64,000 nucleotides of DNA from G965262015 sp965262015 (GCA_965262015.1 OZ253494.1:1674001-1738000), one strand, 5' to 3'. Numbered from the stretch's first letter, positions 1-8,270 are shown. Notes: a model not told the origin generated them from the letters alone. A program made the numbers and translations.

Positions 1-1063
1 TAGTACTGTGTGATGCTCTGCTTGCCGGGCAAAGATAAGCATCGCCAGCCAGTGATGCCTTACTCACTGGCCAAAGATAAGCACTGCCGACTGCTAGTAC
101 TGTATGATGCTCTGCTTGCCAGGCAAAGATAAGCACTGCCGACTGCTAGTACTGTGTGATGCTCTGCTTGCCAGGCAAAGATAAGCACTGCCGACTGCTA
201 GTACTGTGTGATGCTCTGCTTGCCGGGCAACGATAAGCACTGCCGACTGCTAATACTGTGTGATGCTCCGCTTGCCGGGCAACGATAGACGACCGCCAGC
301 CAGTGATGCCTTACTCACTGGCCAAAGATAAGCACTGCCGACTGCTAGTACTGTGTGATGCTCTGCTTGCCGGGCAAAGATAAGCACTGCCGACTGCTAG
401 TACTGTGTGATGCTCTGCTTGCCGGGCAAAGATAAGCACTGCCGACTGCTAGTACTGTGTGATGCTCTGCTTGCCGGGCAACGATAGACGACCGCCATCC
501 AGTAATGCTCTGCTTGCCGGGCAACGATAGACGACCGCCAGCCAGTGATGCCTTACTCACTGGCCAAAGATAAACATCGCCGACTGCTAGTACTGTGTGA
601 TGCTCTGCTTGCCGGGCAAAGATAAGCACTGCCGACTGCTAGTACTGTGTGATGCTCTGCTTGCCGGGCGGAGATAAGCACTGCCGACTGCTAGTGATGC
701 CTTACTCACTGGCCAGAGATAAACATCGCCGACTGCTAGTACTGTATGATGCTCTGATTGCCGGGCAATGATAGACAACCGCCATCCAGTGATGCCTTAC
801 TCACTGGCCAAAGATAGGCATCGCCGACTGCTAGTACTGTGTGATGCTCTGCTTGCCGGGCAACGATAGACGACCGCCAGCCAGTGATGCCTTACTCACT
901 GGCCAGAGATAAACATCGCCGACTGCTAGTACTGTATGATGCTCTGCTTGCCGGGCAACGATAGACGACCGCCAGCCAGTGATGCCTTACTCACTGGCCA
1001 AAGATAAGCACTGCCGACTGCTAGTACTGCCGACAAAGTAACCAAAGGGCTTGCCGGGTTGGC
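1..1063. repeat. Tandem array 1 of the DALL(A/T)GQR-stop repeat
   Basis: Twenty-one copies of a GATGCTCTGCTTGCC or GATGCCTTACTCACTGG core start at 12, 54, 106, 158, 210, 262, 305, 357, 409, 461, 504, 547, 599, 651, 696, 748, 791, 843, 886, 938 and 981. Each reads D-A-L-L-(A/T)-G-Q-R then TAA or TAG; a few copies carry substitutions. Spacings are 52 or 43 bp except for one 42 and one 45. Two palindromes recur: GCCAGTGA/TCACTGGC with an 8-nt loop, and TTGCC-G-GGCAA. A decayed unit (reading G-L-A-G-L-A-R-stop) ends the array near 1063. The array begins before the window. There are no unique spacers, so it is not CRISPR. Confidence 0.93.
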
Positions 1064-1426
1064 AAGATAATGATGGGAGCATAATAACCGTAACTGCGAG
1101 CTACGGCTTTGGTACTACAACTGGAAAAATGGATAATGAATATGGCACCCCTCCATCAAGTATAAATACAGGAATCGCAAGAGCATACTGCCATGTTGAC
1201 GTTAAGCAACGTTGATATATCTGGCATGTCGTGGAATGTGGCTACAAAAAACACCCTAGGTGCCTGGGGCTTTGCCACTGGTAAAATCCCCGCCCTCAAA
1301 TACGCTGACTACGACGGTACTGGTACTCTTGGTACTACATTCCATTGCGAAGGTGTTACGCCTACACCTACAACTGGAATTCCCATTCCTAACTGTGGTG
1401 AATTTATCCCTGGACAGGGTAGGTAG
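1064..1426 (+). pseudogene. 3' cassette of a GLUG-type surface protein, frameshifted
   Basis: This is a promoterless fragment directly after array 1. Its first part reads T-A-S-Y-G-F-G and Y-G-T-P-P-S, then hits a stop (K-Q-R-TGA). The rest continues in another frame from about 1193 (S-G-M-S-W-N-V-A-T-K-N-T) to the end I-P-G-Q-G-R-TAG at 1426. It is closely similar over its whole length to the cassette at 5037-5445, where the same region is in one frame, so a frameshift lies near 1185-1195. There is no signal peptide or full GLUG domain. It is either a dead remnant or a silent donor for recombination with an expressed relative. Confidence 0.75.
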
Positions 1427-1581
1427 AAGGTGATGAAAGTGATTCATCACCTCCTGCCTAAGAACGTATCTGCAGGGTTTTAAGAAATTGAGCGTTAGAT
1501 CTGAACAGAACTAAGAAATAAACCTGGCCTAACCTCGTATCTTTATTTCATAAAAGATGGCAGATTCTGGTATATTTATTT

Positions 1582-1607
1582 TATGAGCTATTTTTCAATA
1601 GCTCATA
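1582..1607. terminator. Perfect 11-bp hairpin, possible terminator
   Basis: TATGAGCTATT pairs perfectly with AATAGCTCATA around a 4-nt loop (TTTC). It lies between the 3' cassette ending at 1426 and the lipoprotein gene at 1814. No run of T follows on the plus strand, so it may be a processing or stability element rather than a classical intrinsic terminator. Confidence 0.4.
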
Positions 1608-1779
1608 TTCTCTAATAAATCCTTCAGCATATGTACCCGTTTTTTATTAGTTATTCTCTTTATTTTTCATCTTTTCAAGAAAAACAGCTTATGAACACCT
1701 TAAACCGTCCATAGTTGCACACAACCAGTTGCACAATTTCTTGACATATACACCTACATGAGGTTCATGGCTTACTAAA

Positions 1780-1806
1780 TAAGTAGGCCCTGCCTATTTA
1801 GGGGGA
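1780..1806 (+). promoter_or_regulatory. Hairpin abutting the ribosome site of the GLUG lipoprotein
   Basis: TAAGTAGGC (1780-1788) and GCCTATTTA (1792-1800) form a 9-bp stem with one G-U pair and a 3-nt loop. The purine-rich GGGGGA at 1801-1806 follows at once, eight bases before the ATG at 1814. A hairpin touching the Shine-Dalgarno site could modulate translation or protect the 5' end of the message; that role is inference. Confidence 0.4.
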
Positions 1807-1813
1807 CACAAAT

Positions 1814-4417
1814 ATGAAATACATAAAAAATATGAACACTACGTTAATGAATAGCGTCAATTGGCATGTAAGATGGCCATTGGTTATATGCATGGGAGCT
1901 TTTATGGCTTTTATGACCTTTGGTGTGCTTTTGTCTACAGGATGTGCTCAACGAAATAGTCAACCTTCTGATTCTTCCGATGCTCCTGATGTAGATTGCC
2001 CTACGGGTATGGCTCGCCTTGCAAATGCTTCTAAAAAAACTACAGACACCTGCATGCCCGATACTGATGGTGACGGTACTCCTGATGTAACTTGTCTTAT
2101 GGGCACCATTCGTTTGGCAGGTACTTCTATAAATACTATGGACACCTGCATGCCCGATAATGACGGCGATGGTATTCCTGATTCCACGGATGTAGACGCC
2201 GACGGCGATGGCTTGATCGAGATAAAAAATGCCAAGATGCTAAATAACATGCGCTATGATTTGGCGGGAACAAGCTATAAGAACTCAGCGGGTAAAGATG
2301 GTAGTACAGATGGTTGCCCTGCTGTTGCTGATGGTGGTTGTAACGGCTACGAACTAACGGCCAACATTGATCTTTTGAGTTTGCTTAATACAAACGGTAA
2401 TAAGATGATCGATACGAAGATGGAGGAGGGCATTGATAAAAATGCCGACGGCGATACTACAGATATCGGTGAGCAAATAACAGTAATTGATACTACTGCA
2501 GATACAAGCTGGGTGCCCATTGGTGATAATTCAACAGGTGATGACACAACTCGCTTCACAGGTATTTTTGAAGGCAACAACCATACTATCGCTAACCTTT
2601 GGGTGAATATCCCTTCTTCTACCTCTGCTGTTTATGCGGGCTTGTTTGGTGGGACGGGTGACGGGATGAAAATTCGCAATGTGGGGGTTATTTCAGGTTC
2701 AATTTACGCTTCTGATTCTAATTCTTATTTAGGTGGTTTGGTGGGTTATTCTGAGGGTACTTCGAGTATTATGAATAGTTATTTTAGCGGTGCGGGTGGA
2801 GTTTCTTCTTTTTCTAATGAGTCTTCTTCAGGCGGTTTGGTGGGTTCTTCTGAGGGTACTTTGAGTATTATGAATAGTTATTTTAGCGGTGCGGGTGGAG
2901 TTTCTTCTTCCGGTGCTTCTTCTTCAGGCGGTTTGGTGGGTTATTATGGGAGTGGTACTTTGAGTATTACGAATAGTTATTTTAGCGGTGCGGGTGGAGT
3001 TTCTTCTTCTTCTGGTTCTGATTCTACTTCTAGATCAGGTGGTTTGGTGGGTTATTCTGGGAGTGGTACTTTGAGAATAACGAATAGTTATTTTAGCGGT
3101 GGGGATGGAGTTTCTTCTTCTTCTGGTTCTTCTTCCGGTGCTTCTTATTCAGGCGGTTTGGTGGGTTCTTCTGGGAGTAGTACTGTGGGTATAACGAATA
3201 GTTATTTTAGCGGTGGGGATGGAGTTTCTTCTTCTTCTGGTTCTGATTCTACTTCTAGATCAGGTGGTTTGGTGGGTTATTCTGGGGGTACTTTGAGTAT
3301 TATGAATAGTTATTTTAGCGGTGGTGATGGAGTTTCTTCTTCTTCTGGTTCTGATTCTATTTCTAGATCAGGTGGTTTGGTGGGTTCTTCTGGGGGTACT
3401 TTGAGTATTATGAATAGTTATTTTAGCGATGTGGGTGGAGTTTTTTCTTCTTCTGGTTCTGGTTCTTCTTCTGATTCTGGTTCTTATTCAGGTGGTTTGG
3501 TGGGTTATTCTGGGGGTACTTTGAGTATTATGAATAGTTATTTTAGCGGTGGGGATAAAGTTTTTTCTTCTTCTGGTTCTGGTTCTTATTCAGGTGGTTT
3601 GGTGGGTTCTTCTGAGAGTATTTTGAGTATTATGAATAGTTATTTTAGCAGTGGGGATGGAGTTTCTTCTTCTTCTTCTGGTTCTGGTTCTTATTCTTAT
3701 TCAGGTGGTTTGGTGGGTAATTCTGGGAGTAATGGTACTTTGACGATTATGAATAGTTATTTTAGCGATGTGGGTGGAGTTTCTTCTTCTTCTTCTGGTT
3801 CTTCTTCTAATTCAGGCGGTTTGGTGGGTTATTCTAGGAGTACTTTGGATATAACGAATAGTTATTTTAGCGGTGGGGATGGAGTTTCTTCTTCTTCTTC
3901 TGGTTCTTATTCTTCTTCTAGATCAGGCGGTTTGGTGGGTTTTTCTGGGAGTGGTACTTTGAGAATAACGAATAGTTATTTTAGCGGTGAGGATGGAGTT
4001 TCTTCTTCTTTTTCTGGTTCTTATTCTTATTCTTATTCAGGAGGTTTGGTGGGTTTTTCTAGGAGTAATGGTACTTTGACGATTATGAATAGTTATTGGA
4101 ACACAGAGGCTCCTCAAAAAATAACTGATGGAATGATTGATCAAAGCCCAGGGCGGGCACAGGGTAACTCTTCGGCGAAGCCAACGGGTACGATTGGTCT
4201 CATCTTAATACAACTGCAAGCTATCACTGGCACATTCCCGTCTGGTTTGCCACATAGTGACACCGATAATACCAAAGCTTGGGACCTAGGCACTGCAAGC
4301 GAGCTACCTGCGGTTAAGCTATGCGTTAGCCCCACGGTTAGCAGCACCAACGTTGTAACATGTGCATCATACGATGCTCTGCTTGCCGGGCAACGACAGA
4401 CGACCGCCAGCCAGTGA
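1814..4417 (+). CDS. Surface lipoprotein with 13 GLUG-type repeats
   Basis: 867 residues. The ATG follows a strong purine-rich site (GGGGGA). A long signal peptide ends in a lipobox L-S-T-G-C with the lipid-accepting Cys at about residue 44. Two copies of a Cys-containing DTDGDGTPD / DNDGDGIPD motif then suggest calcium-binding loops, followed by D-A-D-G-D-G. From about residue 305 to 760 there are 13 repeats of 31-40 residues with the pattern GGLVG...I(T/M)NSYFSG followed by a Ser/Gly/Tyr-rich linker, as in GLUG-motif proteins; a beta-helix fold is likely. The C-terminus enters the downstream array: D-A-L-L-A-G-Q-R, where the usual stop TAG is CAG, adding Q-T-T-A-S-Q. Function unknown; probably surface exposed, adhesive or antigenic. 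Confidence 0.88.
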   Translation: MKYIKNMNTTLMNSVNWHVRWPLVICMGAFMAFMTFGVLLSTGCAQRNSQPSDSSDAPDVDCPTGMARLANASKKTTDTCMPDTDGDGTPDVTCLMGTIRLAGTSINTMDTCMPDNDGDGIPDSTDVDADGDGLIEIKNAKMLNNMRYDLAGTSYKNSAGKDGSTDGCPAVADGGCNGYELTANIDLLSLLNTNGNKMIDTKMEEGIDKNADGDTTDIGEQITVIDTTADTSWVPIGDNSTGDDTTRFTGIFEGNNHTIANLWVNIPSSTSAVYAGLFGGTGDGMKIRNVGVISGSIYASDSNSYLGGLVGYSEGTSSIMNSYFSGAGGVSSFSNESSSGGLVGSSEGTLSIMNSYFSGAGGVSSSGASSSGGLVGYYGSGTLSITNSYFSGAGGVSSSSGSDSTSRSGGLVGYSGSGTLRITNSYFSGGDGVSSSSGSSSGASYSGGLVGSSGSSTVGITNSYFSGGDGVSSSSGSDSTSRSGGLVGYSGGTLSIMNSYFSGGDGVSSSSGSDSISRSGGLVGSSGGTLSIMNSYFSDVGGVFSSSGSGSSSDSGSYSGGLVGYSGGTLSIMNSYFSGGDKVFSSSGSGSYSGGLVGSSESILSIMNSYFSSGDGVSSSSSGSGSYSYSGGLVGNSGSNGTLTIMNSYFSDVGGVSSSSSGSSSNSGGLVGYSRSTLDITNSYFSGGDGVSSSSSGSYSSSRSGGLVGFSGSGTLRITNSYFSGEDGVSSSFSGSYSYSYSGGLVGFSRSNGTLTIMNSYWNTEAPQKITDGMIDQSPGRAQGNSSAKPTGTIGLILIQLQAITGTFPSGLPHSDTDNTKAWDLGTASELPAVKLCVSPTVSSTNVVTCASYDALLAGQRQTTASQ
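2728..4100 (+). repeat. In-gene GLUG repeat block with Ser-codon microsatellites
   Basis: Thirteen repeats of roughly 93-120 bp within the lipoprotein gene share the core AATAGTTATTTTAGCGGTG and GGTTTGGTGGGTT. Between cores lie runs of TCT and GGTTCT units that code Ser and Gly-Ser. All units are multiples of three, so slippage or recombination changes linker length or repeat number without breaking the frame. Adjacent repeats are nearly identical at the DNA level, which points to recent expansion or ongoing homogenisation. Confidence 0.88.
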
Positions 4418-5040
4418 TGCTCTGCTTGCCGGGCGGGGATAAGCATCGCCGACTGCTAATACTGTGTGATGCTCTGCTTGCCGGGCAACGATAGACAACC
4501 GCCAGCCAGTGATGCCTTACTCACTGGCCAAAGATAAGCACTGCCGACTGCTAGTACTGTGTGATGCTCTGCTTGCCAGGCAACGATAAGTACTGCCGAC
4601 TGCTAGTACTGTGTGATGCTCTGCTTGCCGGGCAACGATAAACATCGCCAGCCAGTGATGCCTTACTCACTGGCCAAAGATAAGCACTGCCGACTGCTAA
4701 TACTGTGTGATGCTCTGCTTGCCGGGCAACGATAGACGACCGCCAGCCAGTGATGCCTTACTCACTGGCCAAAGATAAGCACTGCCGACTGCTAGTACTG
4801 TGTGATGCTCTGCTTGCCGGGCAACGATAGACGACCGCCAGCCAGTGATGCCTTACTCACTGGCCAAAGATAAGCACTGCCGACTGCTAGTACTGTGTGA
4901 TGCTCTGCTTGCCGGGCAACGATAGACGACCGCCAGCCAGTGATGCCTTACTCACTGGCCAAAGATAAGCACTGCCGACTGCTAGTACTGTGTGATGCTC
5001 TGCTTGCTGGGCGGAGATAGACAACCGCCAGCCAGTGATA
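4373..5040. repeat. Tandem array 2 of the DALL(A/T)GQR-stop repeat
   Basis: Copies of the core start at 4373 (inside the lipoprotein gene end), 4416, 4468, 4511, 4563, 4615, 4657, 4709, 4752, 4804, 4847, 4899, 4942 and 4994, with a truncated copy at 5037. Spacings are 43 or 52 apart from one 42. From 4709 on, units alternate regularly to give a 95-bp composite. The array begins at the last codons of the lipoprotein and ends exactly where the second 3' cassette begins. It is the same repeat as array 1, with the same two palindromes. Confidence 0.93.
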
Positions 5041-5445
5041 ACCGCAAGCTACGCCACAGGTACTGTAGATAGAGGGGCTGCTGGTTCTGGTGTAGGAGGC
5101 TTGGTAGGCTATCTCGGTAGTACAGGAATAATTGCGAGCTATGGCTTTGGCATTGTACGAGGGAGGACGGAGACAGCGAATAGATATGGCACCCCTCCAT
5201 CAGGGGTAAATAGTGCAATGGGTTTGACGTCAAGTAACGCTGGTATGTCATGGAATGTGGCTACAAAAAACACCCTAGGTGCCTGGGGCTTTGCCACTGG
5301 TAAAATCCCCGCCCTCAAGTATGCCGACTACGACGGTACCAGTACTGTTGGTACTATATTCTATTGCGAAGGTGTTACGCCTACACCTACAACTGGAATT
5401 CCCATTCCTAACTGTGGTGAATTTATCCCTGGACAGGGTAGGTAG
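5037..5445 (+). pseudogene. 3' cassette of a GLUG-type surface protein, intact frame
   Basis: The open frame starts inside the last repeat unit (nominal GTG at 5035) and has no signal peptide or promoter, so it is a 3' fragment of about 135 residues. It reads I-T-A-S-Y-A-T-G, then a GLUG core GVGGLVGYLGSTGIIASYGFG, then a unique tail with G-A-W-G-F-A-T-G, K-Y-A-D-Y-D-G-T and the end I-P-G-Q-G-R-TAG. The tail is nearly identical to the cassette at 1064-1426, but here the frame is intact. It may be a silent cassette able to replace the tail of an expressed protein, or a leftover of a gene split by array growth. Confidence 0.7.
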
Positions 5446-5644
5446 CAGGTGGTGAAAGAGATCATTACCTTCTGCTTAAGAACGTATCTGCAGGGTTTTA
5501 AGGAATCAAGCGTTAGATCTGAACGGAGCCTGTAAAATCGAGAAATCAACATTGGCTCTGGTAGAAATAGACCTTTCACAAAATCAAAAGAATCTTGATA
5601 AAAAAAGATTGCTAAGACAATGGAAAATATTTTATGCTGTAACC

Positions 5645-6364
5645 ATGAAATACTTCAAGAAAATTATCATCTTATTCCTTTTCTACGCCATAATCATAGT
5701 TTTTTATTCACAATGTTCCATTGCATCACCCACAACCACAACTTGTAATGTATTGGGTACAGAAGGGGATGCCAAATTCCGTTTGACCTTTACCCCCATG
5801 TGGAATGCAACGAGTCATCCAAATGCGTCTCCGGGTACGGCAGGGCATTTTTCTACTTTTTTTGGTGTAGCTCATGTGCTTGGATTGACTATATTTAAAT
5901 TAGACGAAGTCATAACCACCGTAGGTGTACAACAAGTAGTAGAAGGTGGTGGTACTAATGCATTACAAAAAGAAATAAGTAAGAAAGTTACAGCAAATGA
6001 GGCCAAAGGCTTTTTTGAAACTCCTGGTATAAAAAATGCTCAGCTGTCTAATCAAAAATGTTTTGAATTTTGGGCAACTACAACGTATCCATATTTTAGT
6101 TTGATATCCACAGTAGGTCCTAGTCCCGACTGGTTTATTGGTTTATCTGCTATCGCCTTAAGAGAAAATAATGCATGGAAGTATGATAGTGCAGTAAGTA
6201 TAAAAGCGAGAGTCTATGATGCGGGTACAGAAAAAGGCAATACTTTTAACAGGTCTAATGCACAGGAAGTTCCTCTATTGCCTGTATCGCTTGAAGATCA
6301 AAAATTTAATTCCTTACCTGTGGGTATCTTCATGATCCAACGTATAGAAGTGAAGACTCAATAG
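5645..6364 (+). CDS. Secreted spondin-domain protein
   Basis: 239 residues from the ATG at 5645. The frame is open upstream to a TTG at 5552, but that would put a charged 31-residue extension before a clear signal peptide (M-K-Y-F-K-K then a hydrophobic stretch ending near S-Q-C-S-I-A-S), so the later start is preferred; a lipidated Cys is possible. The mature part matches the bacterial spondin_N family: F-R-L-T-F-T-P-M-W-N-A-T-S-H-P near the start, G-H-F-S-T-F-F-G, P-S-P-D-W-F-I-G-L in the middle and Y-D-A-G-T-E-K-G near the end. It lies just after the GLUG/array region and may be part of the same accessory surface locus. Role unknown. Confidence 0.85.
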   Translation: MKYFKKIIILFLFYAIIIVFYSQCSIASPTTTTCNVLGTEGDAKFRLTFTPMWNATSHPNASPGTAGHFSTFFGVAHVLGLTIFKLDEVITTVGVQQVVEGGGTNALQKEISKKVTANEAKGFFETPGIKNAQLSNQKCFEFWATTTYPYFSLISTVGPSPDWFIGLSAIALRENNAWKYDSAVSIKARVYDAGTEKGNTFNRSNAQEVPLLPVSLEDQKFNSLPVGIFMIQRIEVKTQ

Positions 6365-6385
6365 GCATGACATAATTTATATAAG

Positions 6386-6416
6386 CGGAAGGATTAGTAT
6401 AAAAAGGGCCCTTCCT
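6386..6416. terminator. Possible hairpin after the spondin gene
   Basis: GGAAGG near 6388 can pair with CCTTCC near 6411, and AAGGGCCCTT at about 6404 is itself a perfect palindrome. The element sits between two plus-strand genes, 25 to 50 bases after the spondin stop. No U-tract follows, so termination is only a possibility. Confidence 0.3.
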
Positions 6417-6539
6417 ATAAATAACCTTAAGTATTAGATTGTGTACGCAGTGTTACCAATATGCTACACAGACCCCACACTATCTTGTACAATTACTAAG
6501 AACCTAATTATGATGGGTGTTGAAATAACAGTGTAGTTC

Positions 6540-7259
6540 ATGCAAGTTGTAGAGTTTTTATATGCCATGTTCGAAACAGCTGCGGATGTAAATACAAAAC
6601 AATGGTTTGAAAATTATTTAAAGGGTACTATTCCATATCGTGGCCTCAAAAACCCTATGGTTCTTCAGATACTTCAAAGATGGTATCAAGATCACCAGAT
6701 CCAAAATTACAGTATAGATAAACAATTGGAAATTGTTAGCCAGTTGATCCATGGTTATCATGCAGAAGATATATTAGCTGGGATATATTATATACAAAAA
6801 TATCTGTTAGATAAAGTCTCAACCAAGAAATTGACCAATCTTGCGGATATTTTTTTTCAAGAAGGTTGTTTCCGTGAATGGTGTAGTACAGATTATTTTT
6901 GCCTCAAAGTACTTAGTTATTTAGTTTGTAGTGGACAACACAAAGCCATCGCAGAATGGAGGTATAAAGAAGATTTCTGGCAACGACGAGCTTCCATAGT
7001 AGCCTTTATTCATGCTAGTGCCAACCCAGCATATTGTGATCTTATTGAAGAGATTATTCGTGATCTAGTTATAGATTCTAGTCGCTTTATACAAACAGGT
7101 ATTGGATGGGTGATCGCCACTTTATCTCGCCATAATCCAGAAAAAGCGGAGAAAATTGTAGATAAATATTTGAATTTTTTATCAAAGGAGGTAATTACTC
7201 GTCATACAAAATATCTTCAAAAATATGTACAATATAAACAAAACAAGCAGTTGAAATAA
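6540..7259 (+). CDS. AlkD-like DNA alkylation repair protein
   Basis: 239 residues, all helical in character, matching the HEAT-like-repeat DNA alkylation repair family (AlkC/AlkD). These enzymes remove N3- and N7-alkylated purines without flipping the base. Family landmarks are visible: the N-terminal M-F-E-T-A-A-D-V-N-T-K-Q-W-F-E-N-Y-L-K-G, the central F-R-E-W-C-S-T-D-Y-F and the E-D-F-W-Q-R-R-A-S-I-V-A-F segment, which carries the conserved W-x-R-R. Length is normal for the family. It stands alone with a 170-base gap upstream and a 33-base gap to the next gene. Confidence 0.82.
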   Translation: MQVVEFLYAMFETAADVNTKQWFENYLKGTIPYRGLKNPMVLQILQRWYQDHQIQNYSIDKQLEIVSQLIHGYHAEDILAGIYYIQKYLLDKVSTKKLTNLADIFFQEGCFREWCSTDYFCLKVLSYLVCSGQHKAIAEWRYKEDFWQRRASIVAFIHASANPAYCDLIEEIIRDLVIDSSRFIQTGIGWVIATLSRHNPEKAEKIVDKYLNFLSKEVITRHTKYLQKYVQYKQNKQLK

Positions 7260-7292
7260 TTTAAGAATAATAAATCACTTTAATTTTGGATC

Positions 7293-8270
7293 ATGCCTTA
7301 TATAGAAAAATCTACCTTCTTCGTACATAAACTATTCAAACACGCACATGTGCAAACTATTCTACCTCTCTTACTCCGGAAAACTCATAACATCGTACAT
7401 TATAAAAGGCAACGGATCAATACACCAGACAATGATTGGTTAGACCTAGATTTTTCCTTTGTAACAAACAAACCTCAGGATAGCATAGCAATTTTATCCC
7501 ATGGTATGGAAGGTGATTCATCAAGTACATATATGTTACGCACGGCTTATGCTCTACGCAAAAAAAATATTGATGCAGTTTCTTGGCATTTTAGAGGATG
7601 TAGTGGTGAACCTAATCGCAAATATTCTTCCTACAATGCAGGACAAACCCAAGATTTATTTACTGTTGTAAATTATATTACCAAAAATTTTACTTACAAG
7701 AATATTTTTCTCATTGGATTTAGTCTGGGTGGTAATGTTACATTAAAATTTTTAGGAGAAAAAAAATTTCCGTTACACAAGTCCATAAAAAAAGGAATAG
7801 GAATTTCTGTACCTGTTGATCTGCTTGCAGCAGGATATCACATAACCTATGCCCCTATTAATCGGTTATATCATTTTGTATTCTTAAAATCTCTTATAGA
7901 AAAAGCTAGACAAAAATGTATTGCCTTTGAGCGTTTAGACAAACTACCAATACTATCAGTTCTCAAGAGTTTACAGGATTTTGATGATATTTTTACAGCT
8001 CCAAATTTTTATTTTAAAGATGCGGTAGAATATTGGTCATACGCCAGCAGTAAACCACACCTATCTAATATCACCATTCCAACTCTATTAATTAATGCAC
8101 AGGATGATCCTATGTTACCACAGGTATGTTATCCTGTGGAAGAAGCAAAGAAAAGTAAATATTTATTCTTAGAAATTCCTGAATATGGAGGGCATCTAGG
8201 ATTTATGAACAATAAAAGGCAATTTTGGATTGAAGAAAGGATCATAGACTTTTTACAGCTTTCTTCTTGA
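7293..8270 (+). CDS. YheT-family alpha/beta hydrolase
   Basis: 325 residues. A typical alpha/beta-hydrolase layout is visible: oxyanion strand S-H-G-M-E-G-D, then W-H-F-R-G-C-S-G, the nucleophile elbow G-F-S-L-G-G-N near residue 147, an acid in N-A-Q-D-D-P-M-L-P, and the catalytic His in Y-G-G-H-L-G-F. The order and the R-G-C-S-G-E-P-N-R motif match the YheT/ABHD1-3 group, whose substrates are poorly defined esters or lipids. No signal peptide, so probably cytoplasmic. Codirectional with the AlkD-like gene. Confidence 0.85.
   Translation: MPYIEKSTFFVHKLFKHAHVQTILPLLLRKTHNIVHYKRQRINTPDNDWLDLDFSFVTNKPQDSIAILSHGMEGDSSSTYMLRTAYALRKKNIDAVSWHFRGCSGEPNRKYSSYNAGQTQDLFTVVNYITKNFTYKNIFLIGFSLGGNVTLKFLGEKKFPLHKSIKKGIGISVPVDLLAAGYHITYAPINRLYHFVFLKSLIEKARQKCIAFERLDKLPILSVLKSLQDFDDIFTAPNFYFKDAVEYWSYASSKPHLSNITIPTLLINAQDDPMLPQVCYPVEEAKKSKYLFLEIPEYGGHLGFMNNKRQFWIEERIIDFLQLSS

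Larger units (their letters stand above)
1427..1813. other. Intergenic region with two RNA hairpins
   Basis: There is no convincing gene here. The first 100 bases resemble the sequence after the second cassette (5446-5545), so the duplication reaches past the stop codon. A strong inverted repeat lies at 1582-1607 and a second one at 1780-1800 next to the ribosome site of the lipoprotein gene. A TTGACA at 1741-1746 could be a -35 box, but I see no good -10 at the right distance, so no promoter is called. Confidence 0.6.

Noticed and set aside
345..778. Minus-strand proteins in the repeat arrays
   Set aside because: The open frames simply follow from repeat units without stops on that strand; no start signals and no recognisable domain.
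1..1063. CRISPR array
   Set aside because: Units are contiguous tandem copies with no unique spacers, and lengths alternate 52/43 bp; no cas genes are near.
1741..1769. Sigma-70 promoter at TTGACA 1741
   Set aside because: No hexamer resembling TATAAT at 16-18 bases downstream.
1960..2580. Minus-strand frames inside the GLUG lipoprotein gene
   Set aside because: Shadows of the coding strand; composition and repeats follow the plus-strand protein.
5552..5644. Upstream TTG start for the spondin gene
   Set aside because: It would place 31 mostly polar residues before a normal signal peptide that has its own ATG.
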